Positions 54,188 through 63,997 of a stretch of DNA of 64,000 nt are shown in pieces. The position numbers and the translations under genes are program-made. How positions within the stretch are numbered: position 1 is the first letter of the stretch; every line of letters starts with the position of its first letter. The notes under the pieces are model-generated. The model did no database searches. It was not told the origin of the DNA and saw nothing but the letters and a program-made list of their open reading frames with translations. Location of the stretch: contig NZ_JAHQCX010000012.1 in assembly GCF_019042245.1 (NCBI RefSeq), positions 62,001 through 126,000 of the forward strand. The letters run 5' to 3'. The DNA comes from Diplocloster modestus. Its GTDB lineage: Bacteria > Bacillota > Clostridia > Lachnospirales > Lachnospiraceae.

Positions 54188-55048
54188 ATGTATACTTATA
54201 AAATATACGAATGGCTCTTATTTTTCTTTTTTTACTGCTTTTTCGGGTGGGTGTTCGAATCCACCGTAGTATCCGTCAGCAAGCGCCGGTTTGTGAACAG
54301 GGGGTTCCTGCGGGGGCCTTTTATTCCGATTTATGGGGAAGGCGCCATCATGATTCTGTTCGTGACGCTGCCAGTGAGGGAAAATATAGCACTTATCTTT
54401 TTGATGGGTATGATCGGGGCCACTGTGCTGGAACTGGCGATCGGCGCCCTGATGGAGTCTATTTTCAAAGTGAAATACTGGGATTACAGCAGTCATAAGA
54501 TCCAGTACAAAGGCTATATCTGTATGAGCAGTTCGCTCTGCTGGGGCGCTTTATCGGTTCTGCTGATCAAAGTGATCCATAAACCGATCGAAAGCCTGAT
54601 ACTTATGCTTCCAGAGCTGGCCGCCATTATTCTTGCGATTGGTATTTCCGGTTATTTTATCTATGACACCGTAGTTTCGATCATAGATGCATGGGGCATG
54701 AAGAAGATTCTGGAAATGATTACCAGTGCCAAGGAAGAAATGGCGGATCTGCTGATGCAGCTGGAGATCAAAAAAGAGATTACCAGGGAACAGTGGATCG
54801 TGCGGAAACAGGAATTGAAAATGCGTCTGGAGGATCTGCAGTTAGGACCAGACCGGGAGCCGCTGCGTGTGCGTTTAAGAGAAGCGATAGCGGAACATGA
54901 AGTTCTGGAGCAAAAGCTGAACGCCGGTAAGAATCGGATACTGAAACGAAATCCCAGCGCTTCTTCGAAAAAATTTGCGGATGCTCTTGCCAGTTTAAAA
55001 GAATATATGGAAGAAAATCGGAAAAACGGCAAGAATATATCTAAATAA
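54188..55048 (+). CDS. CmpB-like (putative ABC-transporter type IV) membrane protein
   Basis: Residues about 1-190 carry several membrane helices with YEWLLFFFFYCFFGWVFESTVV, RGFLRGPFIPIYGEGA and KYWDYSSHKIQYKGYICMSSSLCWG, which match the PF06541 group. A cytoplasmic coiled-coil tail (about 195-286) follows. Function in the family is not settled. I use ATG 54188 with AGAGGAGAGGG upstream; the frame opens from 54038, but that extension is not membrane-protein-like. Confidence 0.8.
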   Translation: MYTYKIYEWLLFFFFYCFFGWVFESTVVSVSKRRFVNRGFLRGPFIPIYGEGAIMILFVTLPVRENIALIFLMGMIGATVLELAIGALMESIFKVKYWDYSSHKIQYKGYICMSSSLCWGALSVLLIKVIHKPIESLILMLPELAAIILAIGISGYFIYDTVVSIIDAWGMKKILEMITSAKEEMADLLMQLEIKKEITREQWIVRKQELKMRLEDLQLGPDREPLRVRLREAIAEHEVLEQKLNAGKNRILKRNPSASSKKFADALASLKEYMEENRKNGKNISK

Positions 55049-55049
55049 G

Positions 55050-55088
55050 TTTTTATTCAACCGGAACGCTTGTCCTGCTGAATAAAAA
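55050..55088 (+). terminator. AT-rich hairpin, possible terminator
   Basis: TTTTTATTCA pairs with TGAATAAAAA, 2 nt after the membrane protein stop and 23 nt before the ptsP start. It is weak and may allow read-through. Confidence 0.4.
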
Positions 55089-55111
55089 TAATCGAAAGGA
55101 GTGGCCGGTAT

Positions 55112-56740
55112 ATGCAGATTTATGAAGGAAAGACGGCTTTTCGCGGGATAGCAGAAGGGAAGATTAAAGTTTACAGAAAGGACCAGCAGCAAATCAAAAG
55201 AGAGCATGCGGAAGATACTCAGGAGGAACTGCTGCGTTTTGACAGGGCGAAAGGGGAGGCGCTGCGGCAGTTAACCGGGCTTTATGAGAAAGCGTTAAAG
55301 GAAGTGGGGGAAGCAAACGCCGCGATCTTTGAGGTGCATCAGATGATGCTGGAAGATCCGGACTATGTGGAATCCATCACGAATATGATCCGTACCCAGA
55401 AGGTGAACGCGGCCTATGCGGTGGCCTCTACCGGCGATAATTTTTCCCAGATGTTCAGCATGATGGAAGACGATTATATGCGGGAACGGGCTGCGGATAT
55501 CCGGGATATCTCCGAACGGCTGGCCGGCATACTGGCCGGCCGTAATGGATCCCAGATGGAACTTACCGAACCGGTGATCCTGGTCGCGGATGACCTGGCG
55601 CCCAGTGAGACCGTTCAGCTGGATAAAGATAAAGTACTGGCGTTTGTAACCGTACATGGCTCATCCAATTCCCATACTGCTATCCTGGCCCGGACGATGA
55701 ATATACCGGCGCTGTTTCAAGTCAACATTCCGCTTAACGATACCGTGGACGGAAAAGAGGGGATCGTAGACGGCTATCACGGCAAGATTTATCTGGAGCC
55801 GGATCCCCAGGTGAGAGAAGAACTGGAAGAAAGACAGGCGGAAGAGAAAAAGAAACAGGAGCTGCTCTGGCAGTTAAAGGGAAAAGAAAATGTTACGCTG
55901 GACGGCAGAAAAATAGAGATCTACGCAAACATCGGCAGCTTTGGGGATGTGGCTGCTGTGCTGCAGAACGATGCGGGCGGTATTGGGCTGTTCCGAAGTG
56001 AGTTTCTGTATCTGGAATCTGAGGATTACCCCACAGAAGAGGAACAGTTTCAGGTATACAAAAAAGTGGCGGAAAGTATGGCGGGCCGCAAAGTGATTAT
56101 CCGTACACTGGATATCGGAGCGGATAAGCAGGTCGATTATTTTCAGATGGAACCGGAGGAAAATCCGGCTCTCGGATACCGGGCGATCCGGATCTGTCTG
56201 GACCGCCCGGAGATATTTAAGACACAGCTGCGTGCGATTTACAGAGCCAGCGCATACGGGACAGTATCCATTATGTATCCGATGATCATTTCCGTGGAGG
56301 AAGTAGATCGGATTACTGAGATTGTCCAGGAAGTGCGGGAGGAATTAAAGCAGCAGCAGATCCCATTTAAAGATGTGGAACAGGGTATTATGATCGAGAC
56401 GCCTGCGGCGGCTCTGATCAGTGATCTGCTGGCGAAAAAAGTGGATTTCTTCAGTATCGGGACGAATGACCTGGTGCAGTATACACTGGCATCAGACCGG
56501 CAGAATCCGAAACTGGAGCTGTTGTGTGACCCTCATCATCCGGCGATTCTGCGTCTGATCCGGATGGTCGCCGATAACGCGCATCGGGAAGGGATCTGGG
56601 TGGGAATCTGCGGTGAGCTGGGTGCAGATCTCACACTGACAGAGACATTTCTGAACATGGGAATCGATGAGCTGTCGGTCTCCCCGGGCCTGGTACTGAG
56701 CGTTCGCAAAAAGGTAAGGGAAACTACAGGTACCTTATAG
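55112..56740 (+). CDS. ptsP: Phosphoenolpyruvate-protein phosphotransferase, PTS enzyme I
   Basis: EI of the sugar phosphotransferase system. Phospho-acceptor His188 is in HGSSNSHTAILART, the PEP site includes GIGLFRSEFLY and GFRAI-like ALGYRAIRICLD, and the C-terminus has IMIETPAAALI, FSIGTNDLVQYT and the catalytic Cys in GICGELGAD. It is 542 residues, slightly under the usual 570. It passes phosphate to HPr, which is not in the window. AAAGGAG precedes the ATG. The JetA-like gene starts 44 bp downstream, so read-through from ptsP is possible. Confidence 0.95.
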   Translation: MQIYEGKTAFRGIAEGKIKVYRKDQQQIKREHAEDTQEELLRFDRAKGEALRQLTGLYEKALKEVGEANAAIFEVHQMMLEDPDYVESITNMIRTQKVNAAYAVASTGDNFSQMFSMMEDDYMRERAADIRDISERLAGILAGRNGSQMELTEPVILVADDLAPSETVQLDKDKVLAFVTVHGSSNSHTAILARTMNIPALFQVNIPLNDTVDGKEGIVDGYHGKIYLEPDPQVREELEERQAEEKKKQELLWQLKGKENVTLDGRKIEIYANIGSFGDVAAVLQNDAGGIGLFRSEFLYLESEDYPTEEEQFQVYKKVAESMAGRKVIIRTLDIGADKQVDYFQMEPEENPALGYRAIRICLDRPEIFKTQLRAIYRASAYGTVSIMYPMIISVEEVDRITEIVQEVREELKQQQIPFKDVEQGIMIETPAAALISDLLAKKVDFFSIGTNDLVQYTLASDRQNPKLELLCDPHHPAILRLIRMVADNAHREGIWVGICGELGADLTLTETFLNMGIDELSVSPGLVLSVRKKVRETTGTL

Positions 56741-56784
56741 AGCAGCCGGATAATTTATAATTTTTCTTAAAGAGGGAGCGCTTA

Positions 56785-58338
56785 ATGACAGGCACACATA
56801 TGATGCTGCATGAGATCATCGAAGAACATGGTGAGCGGATCGGCCACATACGTAAGTATTATCCGTATTTTAAGCTGGCGGAGACGTCTTTTGCTCAATA
56901 TAAAGACGGAAAATTTAACCAGCTGGATATGGGATACATCCTTCTGGCCGTTCTGCGTTTTTTTATAGAAGAAAATAATTTCAAAGAAAAAGAAGTCTTC
57001 TATTCGGAATACGAGACTTTTGTCACGGCGCTGCTGCGCCGGGACTTTGCGTGTTATCTGGAAGAAGAGGAAAATAAAGAACTGGTTTCCTATATTTTTG
57101 ACAAGATCACAAATGAGGGGAAACCGTTCCGCTATGTCTATTTTGACCCTTCAGACCGGAAACAAAAGACGATCCGGATGCGTCTGATCAAGAGCAGTAT
57201 CCAGAACGGCGTCGTGCGCTACTCCATTACCTCCGAAGCGGTGGAATTCTATCTGGACACGAAAGAGATCAAGGAAGAAAGTACCATCAGTGTGGAACAG
57301 CTATTGCTGGAAAAGCTGATCAACAGCCAGAATTTCCGGCAGGGCGCGGAAGTGGTACGCCGGATCAACAATGAGGTGAGCCGGCTGCAGAACAGGAAAA
57401 ATGAGGTGCTGCGGATACTGAGCCAGGATGTGTTTGCCGGTGTCCGGGCTTACGAAGAATTTCTGGACACGGGCATGCGTTGGTTCGAGGAGGAGCAGCA
57501 TCTGTTCCGGAAAAACAGCGAACTGATCCACAGAGCCCTGGAGCGGGCGGCGCAGGATGAGGCCTCCGGGGAATATAACAGCCAGTATTACCGGGCTATG
57601 GATGATATCTATGCGTTGGAACTGGAACTAAAGAAAGCGGTGCAAAAGCACAGCGAGCTGCTGAGCGCCTGTACCCAGCTTCAGAAGCAGGCCGATGAGC
57701 GGATCTTAAAAGCCCGGGTCCAGTCTCTGAGAAGCTCTTTTGATTTCAGACAGGCCGTGTTCCGGATGATGGAACGAGACCGGGCCGATCTCTTAGGGGA
57801 GCTGGTCCGGCCGCTGGCGAATCTGAAAATCCGGAAAAGCTTCTATCTGCCCAATCTGGATAATCTCCTGACTTACCGTCCGGACCAGCAGGAGACCGGT
57901 GAGAAGATCGGGGAGCAGGTCGAGGAGGAATACATATATGAAGACGAAGCCATAGAACAGAGAATCCATGATAATTTTGAAATCCTTCTGACGGAGCTGT
58001 TCCGCTGGATTCAGCAGAAAACGGTATTCACCCTGAAGGAATGGAACGGGTATCTGGAAGAGAAATATACGAAACGAATTTTCCGAAACGGTGACTACTA
58101 TACATTTTTGGTCCATATCTGCCTGAAGGAGGAATACCAGGTCCGGGAGGTCAGAAAGAACCCCGATACTTTCTTTGAAGAAATGATGAACGCTTTTCTG
58201 GCAAGGGGGGAGGACAACTTATATGAGGACCTTGCCTTTGCTGTGCGAAAAGACTCCGGCACCAGCCTTCAGATCCTGGGCCTGTTTGAGGTGACGAATC
58301 TGATATTCGAAAGGAGAGACAATGATGGACAGCCGTAA
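56785..58338 (+). CDS. jetA: Wadjet JetA-like / MukF-type kleisin
   Basis: The 517-residue protein has a winged-helix-like N-terminus (about 10-110), long helical coiled-coil regions (about 170-330, rich in Glu/Arg/Gln) and a C-terminal winged helix (about 390-510). This matches the JetA (DUF5716) group of kleisins in Wadjet and MukBEF-like SMC complexes. It should bridge the SMC heads. GAGGGAG precedes the ATG. It overlaps the next gene by 17 bp. Confidence 0.75.
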   Translation: MTGTHMMLHEIIEEHGERIGHIRKYYPYFKLAETSFAQYKDGKFNQLDMGYILLAVLRFFIEENNFKEKEVFYSEYETFVTALLRRDFACYLEEEENKELVSYIFDKITNEGKPFRYVYFDPSDRKQKTIRMRLIKSSIQNGVVRYSITSEAVEFYLDTKEIKEESTISVEQLLLEKLINSQNFRQGAEVVRRINNEVSRLQNRKNEVLRILSQDVFAGVRAYEEFLDTGMRWFEEEQHLFRKNSELIHRALERAAQDEASGEYNSQYYRAMDDIYALELELKKAVQKHSELLSACTQLQKQADERILKARVQSLRSSFDFRQAVFRMMERDRADLLGELVRPLANLKIRKSFYLPNLDNLLTYRPDQQETGEKIGEQVEEEYIYEDEAIEQRIHDNFEILLTELFRWIQQKTVFTLKEWNGYLEEKYTKRIFRNGDYYTFLVHICLKEEYQVREVRKNPDTFFEEMMNAFLARGEDNLYEDLAFAVRKDSGTSLQILGLFEVTNLIFERRDNDGQP

Positions 58339-59071
58339 TCTGGAGAAAGCCATGGATATCATATCCTCGTTATTAATAAATGAAGAAATTCACAGGGACA
58401 GAGGAGCGAACAGAGGGCTCTATGAAGAATATCTGTCCAACGCTGAAGTCTACGATATGGTGCATCTGATGGCGGGGAAGATGAATCTGTGTCTTTATGA
58501 GTATCAGGGCGGCATCTATGTGTCTGCAGGCGAGGGAAACCGGGTATACGGTTATTCCAATGAAGAGCTCAAACGGGTGCTGGGCCTTCGTCTGAACCGG
58601 GAACTTTATCTGTGTTATTTCCTGATCTATCAGGTGGTGGCCACGTTCTACCATGATTCGGCCAGTGACACATTTATCGAATATATGGGCGTCGAGGAGC
58701 TGATCCATAATACGGATTCGGCCTTCGCCAAGCTGACTACTGATCTGGAGATCCTGGTATTAAAGGAGATGGAAGAGAACAGTTTCAAGACCCTGGCGCT
58801 TCTGTGGGAGGAACTGCCGCTGGTGACCGGTGAGGAGGGGACCAGTATCCGTGCTTCCAGAAACTCCAAAAAAGGTTATAGTAAGCTGGTGTTTAATTTC
58901 CTGGTCTCCCAGGAACTGCTGGCGGAGGCCGAAGAGCGCTATTATCCCACAGCTAGATTCAAGGCGCTGATTACCAACTACTATGAGGAACATCAGGGAA
59001 GGCTATACGAGATACTGAATCAGGAGGAGGAAAAAGACGATGCCGCAGATCAACCGGATCCGGGTGAATAA
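58322..59071 (+). CDS. jetB: Wadjet JetB-like / MukE-type accessory subunit
   Basis: A 249-residue winged-helix protein of the DUF6063/DUF4194 kind, the KITE-like subunit that binds the kleisin. Recognisable parts are LINEEIHRDRGANRGLYEEYL, YSNEELKRVLGLRLNRELYLCYF and the C-terminal SKKGYSKLVFNFLVSQELL. AAGGAGAG precedes the double ATG at 58322. It overlaps the SMC gene by 32 bp, so the three proteins are made together. Confidence 0.72.
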   Translation: MMDSRNLEKAMDIISSLLINEEIHRDRGANRGLYEEYLSNAEVYDMVHLMAGKMNLCLYEYQGGIYVSAGEGNRVYGYSNEELKRVLGLRLNRELYLCYFLIYQVVATFYHDSASDTFIEYMGVEELIHNTDSAFAKLTTDLEILVLKEMEENSFKTLALLWEELPLVTGEEGTSIRASRNSKKGYSKLVFNFLVSQELLAEAEERYYPTARFKALITNYYEEHQGRLYEILNQEEEKDDAADQPDPGE

Positions 59072-62000
59072 TGTAAAATATAACTTCGGTACCCAATTTT
59101 ACGATGATTTTGTCATGCGTTTTTCCTGTAAGAACACCATCTATGACCTGGCAAATGGCGGCGGCAAGAGTGTGCTGATGCTTCTATTACTGCAGAACAT
59201 GCTGCCAAACTGTACGCTGGATGAAAAACAGCCTATCGAGAAGCTGTTCCGGTCTGGGAATGACAACACCGTCATCCACTCTCTGGTAGAATGGAAATTA
59301 AATCCCTGCCATATCAAAAACGGTTTCCAGTACATGACCACCGGATTTTGCGCCAGGAAAGCCAGGGAGACTGGCAGTGAAGCTGCCCAGGACAGGAATA
59401 CGGCCGCGGTGGAATATTTTAATTACTGTATATTCTATCGTGAATTCAATGATAATGATCTGCGTAATCTTCCGCTTAGCAGCGGGGAAGAGCGGATCAC
59501 TTACCAGGGATTAAAGAATTATCTCCGAGATCTGGAGAAAAAGGATTTCAGTCTCCAGGTACATCTGTTCGAGCGCAAGGGTGAGTATCAGAGCTTTGCC
59601 GCTGATTATGGAATCTATGAGAGCGAGTGGGAGATCATCCGGGGGATCAATAAAACGGAGGGGCATGTCAGGACCTATTTCGAGACCAACTACCGCACCA
59701 CGCGCAAGGTAGTGGAGGACCTGCTGATTGAGGAAATCATTCAGAAGGCATTCTTCTCCAGAATGGACAGAAATAAAGAAGAGGTGTCCATGGCCCAGAC
59801 CCTGTTAGATATCCGGGACAAGCTTCTGGAGCTGTCGCGGAAGAAAAATGAAATCATCAATTATGACCGTCAGATTGAAATGATAGCGGGTTTTGTGAAA
59901 TGGATGGGCACTCTGAAAAATATTTACCATGCCAGGACAGACCTGGAAGATCAGCTGGTACGGACTTATAACACCTGCCTTCACCGGGAACAGGAAAAGA
60001 ATCAGGCCCGTGAGCGTCTGCAGGAGCGCCGGGAATCCGTAACCGTCCGCAGACAGGAACTGATGAGAAAAGCGGAGAGTGCCGCCGTATCTCTGGAGGT
60101 ATGCGGGCTGAAAGAACTGGAACAAAAGATGGATCAATACCGAAAGGAACTGGAAGGCCTGGAGGAAAAGCAAAGAGACTGGAGCGTACAATTGACAGAG
60201 AAGGAGTCCGCCAACGACTACCTGGACTATCTGGACGCTAAGGCACATTTCGAGTCAACCAGGGTGGCGATCGACAGTATGCAGAGTCAAAATCAGGAAT
60301 TGGCGGAACAGCTCTGTGAGCTGGCCGGTCAGATGAAGATCCTGATGGAACGGGATGCAGCAGACTTAAAAGAGCGTTTGGATCAGGTGGAAGCTGAGGT
60401 CAGTGAAAAAGAAGAACGGCTGCAGGCAGGGCTTAGCCAGGAACGGGAGATAGACAGGGCGGCAGCCGTACTGGAAAACAGCAGAAAAATACAAAAGGAA
60501 CAGAACCGGCAGTCACAGCGAAGGATAGAAGAGCTATACAGAGAGTCCAATCTTCTTTTGCTTGAAAAGGCAGGGGAGGAGCTGACCAGGAAGCAAGCGG
60601 AGGAACAGGAAGCCTTCCGCCGTATCCGTGATGTATCAGAGGAGATAAAAACGCTGGAAGAGCAGCTGACCAAGATACGGATCCGTGATGCACAGCAGAG
60701 CTCCAAAGAAGAAGCGCTTACTTCCAGGCAAGAGGAATGTCAGGAATATTTCCGCCGGTACCGTAGTAAAAAGCAGCAGCTGGATAAAATAAAAGAAGTA
60801 TATCAGATACCGGAAAACGGTAACGGGCAGGAAACGGTGCGGGAAGCATTTCAGAACAATCTCTCTGTCTGTGTGAGGAAGCGCAGCGAATATGAAGTGG
60901 AGAAGGAAATGCTGTCATCATTGAGAAACAAACAGCCGGTTACTCCTTCCGAACCAGTTCTGAGGTTAAAAGAGCAGATAGAGAGAATTCATGGAATTGA
61001 AACCGTCATCGGATGTGAATATGTGCGGGAACTGGATGAACAAACCCAGAAGGAGCTGCTGGAACGCTATCCCCTGCTGCCCTATGGCCTGCTGGTCAAA
61101 GAGGGATACGATCAGGTGGCATTGGATCAGAACCTGAAATATTCACAGATGGGAGATGCAGTGATCCCGGTGCTGTCCCTGACCGCGGTCGAAAAAGGGC
61201 AGGAGCTTACAAACGCCCGCGGGATTTCCTTTGTAACGAAGGATGAAAGCCTGTTTTATGATGAAGAGCGCAGGCGCCAGGCAGCCGCGAGGCTTGAGAA
61301 AGAGCTGGAGGAAAAAGAGCGAAAACTTCTGCGTATGGAAACGCAGATCCAGACTATGGAAGAGGATCTGAAATTCCTGCAGAGCTTTGAGAATGGTCCC
61401 GACTATGAGGAAAAGCAAAAGGAGTTTGAAAAATTAAATAATGAGCTCCGGATACTTCGTCAACTGGGGGAACAAAATCTACTGCAAAAGGAGCAGCTGA
61501 ACAGCTGTATCAGGCAGCTGAACGAACAGCGGAAAGAGGAAGAAACAAGGCGGGATTCCCTGGCCGCAGAAGTGAACCGGTTGAGAACCCTGACAGAGCT
61601 GCAGGCTGCGCTGGAAGACGGGGAAAAACAAATTTATCTGCTGGAAAAACAGGCGGCGGAAAGAGCAGGAGAACTTACGAAGCTCCAGGAGCAAATCGGT
61701 AAACTTCGAAAAGAAATAATCCATCAACAACAGCAAAAGGACCATATCGGCCAGGAACTCGACCGGATACAGAAAGAGTGGGCAGATATCTATGCATCTT
61801 ATGACCGGGAGGGAGAGGTATCCGTACCCACCCATACCAGACGTGAGCTGGAGATGATATTCAAGGGGAAAAAAGAAGCTTACGAGGCGGAATCTTCCGA
61901 CACTTCGGATAAGCTTAAACTGCTGGAAAACTACCAGGCGGTTATGGAACGGGCAAAAGCTGCCATTCATTACCGCAGCGTCTCGTTAGAAGAACTGGCT

Positions 62001-63449
62001 GCCAGATACGGCGAGGTGGGAATGCGAAGAAGCAGTCAGGAAGACCTGCTTAAAATACGTAGTACCGTACAGGGGTTCAACGAGCGTGTAAAAGAGTTGC
62101 AGAAGCAGCTGGACAGGGATCTGGGTACTTACCATAAGAAACAGGGCAGCGTGCAGCACGCCCGCAGTATGATAGAGCAGCAGTACGGTACATTCGAAAA
62201 AATGGAGCTGCCGGTGGAACGCTTGGAACTGCTGGTGTCGGAAAACAGAAAGGCAGCGAAGCAGCTGGAAGATGATCTGGCCAGAGACGAGAACAGCTTA
62301 AGAGAGCTGGTTTCACAGTGTTATGCGCTGGAAGCCATGCAGGAAGACATGGAACAGATGATGAAAACCGAAGGCATCAACCGATCGGATAATCAGGAAG
62401 TGCTGGAAAGCGGAATTTCTCTGAAAGAGACATATCGAGAGCTGAAAAAGCAATATGCGAAAATGAAACGGGAAGAAACGCTGCGCCGAGAAGAGTTCCT
62501 GAAAGAGAAAAACAGTCTGGCCGAGATCCTGACAACCCTGGGAGCCTTTGATCTGGCCCAGGAGATCAAACAGAGCATCCGAAGTCCCGAGAGCGCGGCG
62601 GAAGTAGACAGCCAGACGGAAAAACTGGGGCAGACCATACGCTGCATCGAGCTGGAAAAAGACAGGGTAGGCAAAGGAATAGAAGACATGTCCAAAATCA
62701 AGGATAACTTCGAAAACCAATGCCTGCAAAGCTGCATGAATATCAAAGAAGAACTGGAGCGCCTGCCCAAACTGTCCAAGATCAATCTGGACGGAAAGAC
62801 GGTTTCCATACTGACACTCCAGATCCCTTACCGGCTGGAAGAGCAGTTTAAGGAAGCTATGTCCAGATACGTGGATCAAATCGCGGAGCATGCCGATGCC
62901 ATAGAAAGTCCCAATGAAAGGCTGAAATATGTTAAAAATCAGCTGGCCTGGAAAAAACTGTTCGCTGTCATCGTAACAGATATGGACGCCATAAAACTGA
63001 ACCTTTACAAGCGGGAACGGATGATTGAGCAAAGCCGGTATCTGCGGTATGAAGAAGCGGTAGGGAGCACAGGCCAGTCCCAGGGTATCTATATCCAGTT
63101 CCTGGTAGCGGTTGTAAATTATATCACCAGTATTTATGCGGGAAACACAGATCCGGTAGAGCTGAGAAAAGTGATTTTCATCGATAATCCATTCGGTGCG
63201 GCAAAAGATATCTACATCTGGGAACCCATATTCCAGCTGCTCAAAAACAACCATGTCCAGCTGATCGTGCCGGCCCGTGGAGCGACGCCCGCCATAACCG
63301 GAAGGTTTGAAGTAAACTATATTCTGGGACAGAAATTTGTCAGCGGCAGACAGCAGACGGTCGTCGCAGACTATCGCAGCCAGACTGAGGAATCGGAACT
63401 GGAATACATCCCGATTACCTACGAGCAGGAGCAATTGCAATTAACGTAA
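59040..63449 (+). CDS. jetC: Wadjet JetC-like SMC ATPase
   Basis: A 1469-residue SMC-like ATPase. Walker A is in the N-terminal head (LANGGGKSVLMLLLLQ, Lys43), followed by about 1000 residues of coiled coil with a hinge-like break near 620-760. The C-terminal head has a signature-like STGQSQGIYIQF (about 1343-1354) and Walker B FIDNPFG with Asp1382. The residue after that Asp is Asn1383 and not the usual catalytic Glu. AGGAGG precedes the ATG. No JetD nuclease gene follows within the window. Length and architecture fit JetC/MukB-like condensins. Confidence 0.8.
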   Translation: MPQINRIRVNNVKYNFGTQFYDDFVMRFSCKNTIYDLANGGGKSVLMLLLLQNMLPNCTLDEKQPIEKLFRSGNDNTVIHSLVEWKLNPCHIKNGFQYMTTGFCARKARETGSEAAQDRNTAAVEYFNYCIFYREFNDNDLRNLPLSSGEERITYQGLKNYLRDLEKKDFSLQVHLFERKGEYQSFAADYGIYESEWEIIRGINKTEGHVRTYFETNYRTTRKVVEDLLIEEIIQKAFFSRMDRNKEEVSMAQTLLDIRDKLLELSRKKNEIINYDRQIEMIAGFVKWMGTLKNIYHARTDLEDQLVRTYNTCLHREQEKNQARERLQERRESVTVRRQELMRKAESAAVSLEVCGLKELEQKMDQYRKELEGLEEKQRDWSVQLTEKESANDYLDYLDAKAHFESTRVAIDSMQSQNQELAEQLCELAGQMKILMERDAADLKERLDQVEAEVSEKEERLQAGLSQEREIDRAAAVLENSRKIQKEQNRQSQRRIEELYRESNLLLLEKAGEELTRKQAEEQEAFRRIRDVSEEIKTLEEQLTKIRIRDAQQSSKEEALTSRQEECQEYFRRYRSKKQQLDKIKEVYQIPENGNGQETVREAFQNNLSVCVRKRSEYEVEKEMLSSLRNKQPVTPSEPVLRLKEQIERIHGIETVIGCEYVRELDEQTQKELLERYPLLPYGLLVKEGYDQVALDQNLKYSQMGDAVIPVLSLTAVEKGQELTNARGISFVTKDESLFYDEERRRQAAARLEKELEEKERKLLRMETQIQTMEEDLKFLQSFENGPDYEEKQKEFEKLNNELRILRQLGEQNLLQKEQLNSCIRQLNEQRKEEETRRDSLAAEVNRLRTLTELQAALEDGEKQIYLLEKQAAERAGELTKLQEQIGKLRKEIIHQQQQKDHIGQELDRIQKEWADIYASYDREGEVSVPTHTRRELEMIFKGKKEAYEAESSDTSDKLKLLENYQAVMERAKAAIHYRSVSLEELAARYGEVGMRRSSQEDLLKIRSTVQGFNERVKELQKQLDRDLGTYHKKQGSVQHARSMIEQQYGTFEKMELPVERLELLVSENRKAAKQLEDDLARDENSLRELVSQCYALEAMQEDMEQMMKTEGINRSDNQEVLESGISLKETYRELKKQYAKMKREETLRREEFLKEKNSLAEILTTLGAFDLAQEIKQSIRSPESAAEVDSQTEKLGQTIRCIELEKDRVGKGIEDMSKIKDNFENQCLQSCMNIKEELERLPKLSKINLDGKTVSILTLQIPYRLEEQFKEAMSRYVDQIAEHADAIESPNERLKYVKNQLAWKKLFAVIVTDMDAIKLNLYKRERMIEQSRYLRYEEAVGSTGQSQGIYIQFLVAVVNYITSIYAGNTDPVELRKVIFIDNPFGAAKDIYIWEPIFQLLKNNHVQLIVPARGATPAITGRFEVNYILGQKFVSGRQQTVVADYRSQTEESELEYIPITYEQEQLQLT

Positions 63450-63544
63450 TTATCTGATAAATTCATAAAATTAGAACAATTCACAGTGAATTGCATGAAG
63501 TGTATTCGAATTAAAGAAAAATGTTAAAATTGCGTGAAAACGTA

Positions 63545-63573
63545 TTGACAAATTACGAGGTGAGTGTTACTAT
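63545..63573 (+). promoter_or_regulatory. Promoter of the gene at the window end
   Basis: Consensus TTGACA (63545-63550), a 17-bp spacer and TACTAT (63568-63573). A small palindrome, CAATTCAC/GTGAATTG, lies upstream at 63477-63493. Confidence 0.65.
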
Positions 63574-63997
63574 AATCACAACAAAAGACAACAGCAACTT
63601 CAAATTAAAAATCTACGAAAGCAGTCAAAGATCAAAGATTCCGCAGTAGAGATGAAAGTTCCACTAACAGTAGGATAAGTAATCAGTAACGAAAGGACAG
63701 GAATCAGAAAGTAGAAAAGAAGTAAGGTCAGAAAGAAAGATCAGAAGTATCAAGAGTTTACTAAGATGAACGATTTGCAGTAAAGATTTAGATTCGTAAC
63801 TGATGATGAAAGATGATATGTCATGATTCAGCAGGTTAAGTGATCTGGTTGATACGAAAGATCAGTAATCAATAGTGAAAGATATAAGATCTTAAGTAAG
63901 GCCAGACAAGAGTTCGGTTTTCAGATTTTATCTTTGATCAGTATACTGAGATAGTGGATGAGTAGATTTGATGTAAATGGATAGGAGGTCGAGTCCC
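63574..63997 (+). other. Long purine-rich, C-poor untranslated leader
   Basis: About 420 nt with no supported open frame, dominated by A and G, with recurring AAAGATCA, GATCAG and TCAGTAA words. It links the promoter to AGGAGG at 63983-63988. Confidence 0.55.
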
